Part shown: positions 6,444-9,612 of the stretch, in pieces | How the letters are laid out: every line of letters begins with the position of its first letter | Numbering within the stretch: the stretch's first letter is position 1 | NCBI GenBank assembly: GCA_019314185.1 | Contig: JAFCZU010000087.1 | Coordinates: 1 to 9,612, forward strand | DNA: 9,612 nt | Source of the DNA: Deltaproteobacteria bacterium | Lineage (GTDB): Bacteria > Desulfobacterota > Desulfobacteria > Desulfobacterales > ETH-SRB1 | Direction: 5' to 3' | Made by a program: the position numbers and the translations under genes | The notes under the pieces: model-generated | The model's database searches: none | What the model was told of the DNA's origin: nothing | Seen by the model: only the letters and a program-made list of their open reading frames with translations

Positions 6444-7580
6444 ATGGCTGATATAAAACGTGTAAATTACTTTACTCATCAATTTCTTGTAGAAAAGGAT
6501 TTCGACGATGAGCAGGACTACCATAACGATATGCGTCGTCGGCATAATCGAGTGAATCATTCATGGGGAGTTGCCGACGGGCTTGATGTTACGAAGACCA
6601 AAGATAAAGAGGTTACGATCAGCAAAGGAACGGCGATTGACAAGGATGGACAAGAAATAGTTCTTTTAGAACCACTGCCGGTTGACCTTACTGCATTTGG
6701 ATCTAATACTGATGTTTACTTATCTATTTCCTATCAGGAAGTTTTTGATGAAGCCGATCACTATACATCCGGCGGTATTGATAACTATACGCGCACTACT
6801 GAGCGTCCCAAGTTAGAAAGCAGTAGTGATGCTCCAGATCCTCTGCCTGGTGACGGTTCGTTTATTACTCTCGCTCGCGTGCATTTGGATGGAAGTGGTA
6901 ACGTTGATGCCGGCATTGATAATACGATGCGCAAATCATCTGGCTCTAAGATTGCTCCTGGGGCGGTTAGCACGAATGAACTGGCCAATAATGCCGTTAC
7001 TAATACCAAGATCGCCAATGGCCAAGTGGGTGCTTCGGAATTGGCGAATGGCTCGGTCACCAACACCAAACTCGCCAGTAATGCCGTCACTGCTACCAAG
7101 ATTGCAAATAATTCTGTCACCGCCGCCAAGATTGCCAATGGCCAAGTGGGTGCTTCGGAATTGGCGAATGGCTCGGTCACCAACACCAAACTCGCCAGTA
7201 ATGCCGTCACTGCCGCCAAGATTGCCAATGGCCAAGTGGGTGCTTCTGAACTAGCGAATGGCTCGGTCACCAATACCAAACTTGCCAATAAAACCATTAC
7301 TATTAGCAAACTTGACAATGAGCAATCATATAACGGAACATATTCTGTTGGGGCAAACGGGATTTACCACTTAAATCTTAGTGAAAGTGATGACGAACAT
7401 GCTTTTTATCTGGTAAGTGTTTATTGTGTTACAAACAATGCAGAGATAACCTGGGAATGGAGATTAAAGCGCTATACTGTTGGTGGTAAAATATACTTTA
7501 ACAGAAGAGTTGTTATTAGAAACCTTACGAACATTACTGCAAGTTTCCGAGCCAAAATCTATCGCATAATGGAAACCTAG
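6444..7580 (+). CDS. Tail fibre / receptor-binding protein with decapeptide repeats (Afp13 position)
   Basis: 378 residues in three parts. Residues about 1-170 form an attachment domain opening with RVNYFTHQFLVEKDFDDEQDYH, then HNRVNHSWGVADGLDV and VTISKGTAIDKDGQEIVL, a layout I associate with fibre or baseplate proteins of phage-tail-like systems. Residues 172-291 are twelve consecutive 10-residue repeats, consensus N-G/N-x-V-T-x-x-K-I/L-A, a type common in trimeric phage fibre shafts. Residues about 292-378 form a distinct beta-rich end with aromatic residues (ITWEWRLKRYTVGGKIYF), probably the target-binding tip. No signal peptide or membrane segment is visible. It follows the gpI-like gene closely and precedes a small unknown. 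The fibre role is strongly implied by structure and position; the receptor is unknown. Confidence 0.85.
   Translation: MADIKRVNYFTHQFLVEKDFDDEQDYHNDMRRRHNRVNHSWGVADGLDVTKTKDKEVTISKGTAIDKDGQEIVLLEPLPVDLTAFGSNTDVYLSISYQEVFDEADHYTSGGIDNYTRTTERPKLESSSDAPDPLPGDGSFITLARVHLDGSGNVDAGIDNTMRKSSGSKIAPGAVSTNELANNAVTNTKIANGQVGASELANGSVTNTKLASNAVTATKIANNSVTAAKIANGQVGASELANGSVTNTKLASNAVTAAKIANGQVGASELANGSVTNTKLANKTITISKLDNEQSYNGTYSVGANGIYHLNLSESDDEHAFYLVSVYCVTNNAEITWEWRLKRYTVGGKIYFNRRVVIRNLTNITASFRAKIYRIMET
6957..7316 (+). repeat. Array of twelve 30-bp coding repeats in the fibre gene
   Basis: Twelve in-frame 30-bp units encode variants of NGSVTNTKLA, NGQVGASELA and SNAVTAAKIA. Above the 30-bp period there is longer identity: 7014-7093 is repeated without mismatch at 7134-7213 (80 bp, 120 bp apart), and a third, slightly diverged copy begins at 7224, 90 bp further on. 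The near-perfect identity points to recent duplication or ongoing homogenisation. Confidence 0.93.
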
Positions 7581-7613
7581 CCTTGGAGAAAATTTATTGT
7601 AAGGAGAAAAGCC

Positions 7614-7835
7614 ATGCGAATGTTTGTGAAATACGATAAAAATGGGTCAATACTTTCCTTTTGCAAAGTGGACTCGTTTCCTGATACTTACGAAACTCCA
7701 TTTGACCCGACTGAACCAGGAGAATTTGTTGTTGAGATCGAAACAACAGCATCGCTAGATAAGTTGGAATGTGATGAAATTCATGACAACTATGTTGTGG
7801 ATGTGGGGAAGAAAAAACTGAAAAAGAAGAGATAA
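7614..7835 (+). CDS. Small hypothetical protein downstream of the fibre
   Basis: 73 residues; I do not recognise it. It starts with a strand-like MRMFVKYDKNGSILSFCKV, has an acidic middle (PFDPTEPGEFVVEIETT), and ends with ECDEIHDNYVVDVGKKKLKKKR, a strongly basic tail. There is no signal peptide or membrane segment. The ATG at 7614 has AAGGAG (7601-7606) with 7-nt spacing, better than the ATG at 7620. It lies 33 nt after the fibre stop, so it is probably co-transcribed with it. Position and size would suit a fibre assembly factor or a small tail accessory protein, but no motif proves this. Confidence 0.7.
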   Translation: MRMFVKYDKNGSILSFCKVDSFPDTYETPFDPTEPGEFVVEIETTASLDKLECDEIHDNYVVDVGKKKLKKKR

Positions 7836-7891
7836 GGATATTCGATTCTGGAGAAATTGGGAACAGAAATTGGTGACGGGTTCGCATTTAT

Positions 7892-7919
7892 TTCAAAGAA
7901 ATGGTTTAAAATCTTTGAA
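7892..7919. promoter_or_regulatory. Inverted repeat upstream of the DUF4157-related gene
   Basis: TTCAAAGA (7892-7899) and TCTTTGAA (7912-7919) are perfect 8-bp arms around a 12-nt A/T-rich spacer, ending 23 nt before the ATG at 7943. It lies in the 107-bp gap that separates the structural genes from the putative effector gene. It could be an operator for separate control of the effector or a weak RNA hairpin; no convincing promoter boxes were found beside it. Confidence 0.35.
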
Positions 7920-7942
7920 TAGCTAAGTTTAAGAGAAAATTA

Positions 7943-8935
7943 ATGCATGCAAGAACCGAAATAGCAGCAAAAACAGCCGAATCAAAGAGAGAGGATTCAG
8001 TTTTTAAAGCAAAAAGAACTGATTTCTCTAAATCTGCAAATTCGCCCGTTGACCACATCTTGCACCTTCAAAGAACCATCGGCAATCAGGCAGTGCAGAG
8101 ATTATTTAAATCCGGTGTTATTCAGGCAAAGCTTAAAATCGGCCAGCCTGGGGATATTTTCGTGCGCCGGGGAAAATATAACCCCGATAGTTCACGTGGA
8201 CGCGAGTTGCTGGCTCATGAGTTGACCCATTTTGTTCAGCAAAACATAGCGGGCACCACGCAGCTATTGCCAGGTCAGAAAAATGCAGGACCAAAGACAG
8301 GAACTAAACAGGAGGGGCGGATCTTTCCAGATGACCTTGCAAATTGGAACTCACGTGAAGTGAAGCTGCAACTGATCGAGCAGGAAAAAGAATCACTCCG
8401 AATGAACGTAGATACGGACCGGATGGTTCTGAGCAACCAGAGCCTGCGACGAGTAATTGCATCCCCAAAAGAGCGAGAACGAGAAGCCGAGTCTGAAGAG
8501 AGAAAAAAGAAGCAATACCCGGTACGAGGTCATCCGAAGAGCCCGCTGAGTCTCGAGGAAATCGAGAAATGGTTAGGTGAGCCAATAGAAAAGGCAGGGA
8601 AGAATTTAATAGAGTTCTTGCCTTATCTTTCGCAGTTCGCCATAAACAAGTACGAAGTGCCGGTAGTTTTTCCAGAAGAGAAAATAGAGCACTATGGGGC
8701 GAAAGGCCCCAAGAAGTGGGTGAAGCTAAAAGGCGCAACTTATCTCACAGGCACCACTACATTCGTTGCACGCTTACAGCCCAATGATTACCTTTTCTTG
8801 GAGTACCTCCAATTAGCCAGCTTATGGATAGTGCGCCATCTCGGTAAGGAGAGGTGCGAGAACAGAATGGGCGAACTGATGTACACGGATCCGAAATTAA
8901 AAGACAGATTGCGACAGAAAGTAGTGGAAAAATGA
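7943..8935 (+). CDS. DUF4157-related eCIS-associated protein, candidate effector with shortened metalloprotease-like domain
   Basis: 330 residues. Residues about 35-71 carry the leader typical of DUF4157 proteins (SPVDHILHLQRTIGNQAVQRLFKSG, then QAKLKIGQPGD). Straight after GQPGD (67-71) comes IFVRRGKYNPDSSRGRELLAHELTHFVQQ, which is the end of DUF4157 including the HExxH motif HELTH (92-96). Known members have a long stretch between these parts (EQEAD ... ARAVNALAYTVG-like), which is missing here. DUF4157 is recognised as an eCIS-associated domain often at the front of cargo toxins. The remaining 220 or so residues match no family I know: a charged helical part (about 172-192), then EEIEKWLGEPIEKAGKNLIEFLPYL and a mixed C-terminal domain ending KDRLRQKVVEK. 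No signal peptide or membrane segment. The start at 7943 has only a weak AAGAGA site. Confidence 0.8.
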   Translation: MHARTEIAAKTAESKREDSVFKAKRTDFSKSANSPVDHILHLQRTIGNQAVQRLFKSGVIQAKLKIGQPGDIFVRRGKYNPDSSRGRELLAHELTHFVQQNIAGTTQLLPGQKNAGPKTGTKQEGRIFPDDLANWNSREVKLQLIEQEKESLRMNVDTDRMVLSNQSLRRVIASPKEREREAESEERKKKQYPVRGHPKSPLSLEEIEKWLGEPIEKAGKNLIEFLPYLSQFAINKYEVPVVFPEEKIEHYGAKGPKKWVKLKGATYLTGTTTFVARLQPNDYLFLEYLQLASLWIVRHLGKERCENRMGELMYTDPKLKDRLRQKVVEK

Positions 8936-9071
8936 GCAGCGTCATGGGGAGGACCTTCGCAATCCTTGGGAGAAAAAAAGGGTCACGGGAGAAAAAAAGT
9001 CTTCATTCTTGACAGATGGGCTTTTCTGATATGCAAAGGCCATAAAATCGTTTGATGATAAAGGAGCGATT

Positions 9072-9246
9072 ACGGCACGACCATTGAGAATAACCTATCC
9101 TGGAGCATTTTACCATGTTCACCCTGTTAGATAACTCTTCAATTATCATTGACTTCATCGAATGATCTCTTTTGCTGGGCACCGTCCTTTAGCATGATGT
9201 TCGAGAGCATCTAACACGGTAAACATCACGGGGAAACGAAAGAAAG
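9072..9246 (+). pseudogene. N-terminal remnant of a REP-associated IS200-like (Y1) transposase gene, interrupted
   Basis: From 9072 the frame reads TARPLRITYPGAFYHV, nearly identical to the conserved N-terminus M-A-R-P-L-R-I-E-Y-P-G-A-F-Y-H-V of REP-associated transposases. The start codon has become ACG, though its AAAGGAG site is still in place. The frame then leaves homology at 9120 and soon meets a stop (9132-9134). The next expected residues, T-S-R-G-N-E-R-K, reappear at 9223-9246 (ACA TCA CGG GGA AAC GAA AGA AAG). So an original run of 24 codons has been split by about 103 bp, and everything after RGNERK, including the HUH and catalytic Tyr motifs, is gone. It cannot encode an active enzyme. 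The match is from memory of the family but is unusually specific. Confidence 0.82.
9115..9226. mobile_element. About 103-bp palindromic (MITE-like) insert inside the transposase remnant
   Basis: The DNA between the two halves of the transposase remnant (9120-9222) has complementary ends: ATGTTCACCCTGTTAGAT (9115-9132) and ATCTAACACGGTAAACAT (9209-9226) pair at 16 of 18 positions, and the pairing can be extended inward by CTCT with a one-base bulge. Within the loop a second small inverted repeat, ATCATT (9145-9150) and AATGAT (9161-9166), is present. Size, terminal inverted repeats and lack of coding capacity suit a miniature inverted-repeat element. A clean target duplication is not evident. 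It might instead be a REP/BIME-like hairpin. Confidence 0.55.
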
Positions 9247-9264
9247 GAAAATCAGGAGGAATAA

Positions 9265-9612
9265 ATGGCGGTAAAAGATTGGCTCATAGGAACGCTTAGA
9301 CCGGATGGTTATCTAATGACAGAATCTGGAAAGATTCTGCTCACCACTCTCCCAAAAGGTGCGTCACAGCCACCTGAGGCTGCAACATTGCTTGTGGCCG
9401 AAGAAGATCTGAGCAAGACTGCACTGGTCAGAGGATGCCTTGTAGGGAACGTTCTTTATTCAGCCCAGGCAGTAGAAATATTGCCTCGTTTAAGCGGCGC
9501 TTTGATTCAAAAACTAACAGAAAAGGGCATCGTTTCTTTGACGGAGATTCAAGAGCGTCTGTCCGAGTTGGAAAGTGAGCAGGAAATAGGGCAACCGAAA
9601 AAGCTTTGTGCC
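9265..9612 (+). CDS. Unrecognised protein, N-terminal 116 residues (3' partial)
   Basis: The frame is open from ATG 9265 to the window end with a strong AGGAGG site (9254-9259, 5-nt spacing). The visible part starts MAVKDWLIGTLRPDGYLMTESGKILLTTLPKG, a strand-rich opening, followed by a run LLVAEEDLSKTALVRGCLVGNVLYSAQAVEIL, and then a predicted helical segment LPRLSGALIQKLTEKGIVSLTEIQERLSELESEQE. There is no signal peptide. I cannot assign a family. The first 70 residues could be a small beta-barrel. Its position just beyond an eCIS module and a mobile-element scar makes an eCIS accessory protein or another effector possible, but it may equally be an unrelated neighbour. Confidence 0.75.
   Translation, partial: MAVKDWLIGTLRPDGYLMTESGKILLTTLPKGASQPPEAATLLVAEEDLSKTALVRGCLVGNVLYSAQAVEILPRLSGALIQKLTEKGIVSLTEIQERLSELESEQEIGQPKKLCA

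Larger units (their letters stand above)
8936..9264. other. 329-bp region holding a decayed REP-associated transposase leader and a small insert
   Basis: No intact gene. From left to right: a 13-bp direct repeat GGGAGAAAAAAAG (8968-8980 and 8987-8999, 19 bp apart); a stretch GTCTTCATTCTTGACAG (8999-9015) that from memory resembles the leader of REP-associated transposase genes; a ribosome site AAAGGAG (9060-9066); the split remnant of such a gene (9072-9246); and the AGGAGG site (9254-9259) of the next gene. No clear rho-independent terminator follows the effector gene at 8935. Confidence 0.6.

Noticed and set aside
6785..7318. Long open frame on the minus strand and another on the plus strand across the fibre repeats
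   Set aside because: They are shadows created by the 30-bp repeat composition; the fibre frame has the ribosome site and coherent domains, and the others are low-complexity.
8304..8738. 144-residue minus-strand open frame opposite the DUF4157-related gene
   Set aside because: No ribosome site or family motif; the plus strand gives a clear DUF4157-type protein with HELTH.
8968..8999. Direct repeats GGGAGAAAAAAAG as a CRISPR fragment or terminator
   Set aside because: Only two 13-bp copies 19 bp apart with no spacer structure, and no GC-rich stem precedes a T-run.
9009..9048. TTGACA at 9009-9014 as a sigma-70 promoter for the last gene
   Set aside because: No good -10 box at 16-18 nt; the TTGACA belongs to a stretch that looks like the leader of the transposase remnant.

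Overview
The window is an internal part of an extracellular contractile injection system (eCIS; Afp/PVC-like phage-tail device) locus. All genes read on the + strand. It carries the baseplate and spike module, a tail fibre, a probable eCIS-associated effector, and a decayed transposase remnant before a further unrecognised gene. The DNA is moderately AT-rich by eye, nearly every gene has a strong AGGAG-type Shine-Dalgarno site, and the mobile relic is of the REP-associated IS200-like transposase type. Together these suggest an environmental Gram-negative bacterium. I would guess Desulfobacterota or a similar lineage, but nothing in the window fixes the taxonomy.

Region by region. Bases 2-517 encode the C-terminal end of the VgrG/gp5-like central spike (Afp8 type). 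After a 140-bp repeat-rich gap come a PAAR-like spike tip (658-1053), a gp25-like baseplate protein (1070-1462) and a large TIGR02243-type baseplate protein (1462-4653, Afp11 type). A 137-bp gap with an inverted repeat follows. Then come a much shorter paralogue of that baseplate protein (4791-5744), a Tail_P2_I/TIGR02242-type tail protein (5763-6425), a tail fibre with twelve decapeptide repeats (6444-7580) and a 73-residue unknown (7614-7835). A DUF4157-related protein (7943-8935) keeps the HELTH motif but has lost much of the usual domain. Bases 8936-9264 hold the N-terminal remnant of a REP-associated transposase gene, split by a roughly 103-bp palindromic insert. The window ends inside a gene of unknown function (9265 onward).

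How the genes fit together: the spike and its PAAR tip would cap the inner tube. The gp25, gpJ-like and gpI-like proteins would form the baseplate that holds the spike and starts sheath contraction. The fibre would bind the target surface, and the DUF4157 protein is the best candidate for cargo. The sheath, tube, LysM, tape-measure, ATPase and terminator genes expected of an eCIS are not in this window.

The observations I consider most worth a second look are the collapsed DUF4157 domain with a novel C-terminal part, the pair of baseplate paralogues of very unequal size, the near-identical DNA repeats in the fibre gene, and the transposase relic broken by a small hairpin element.
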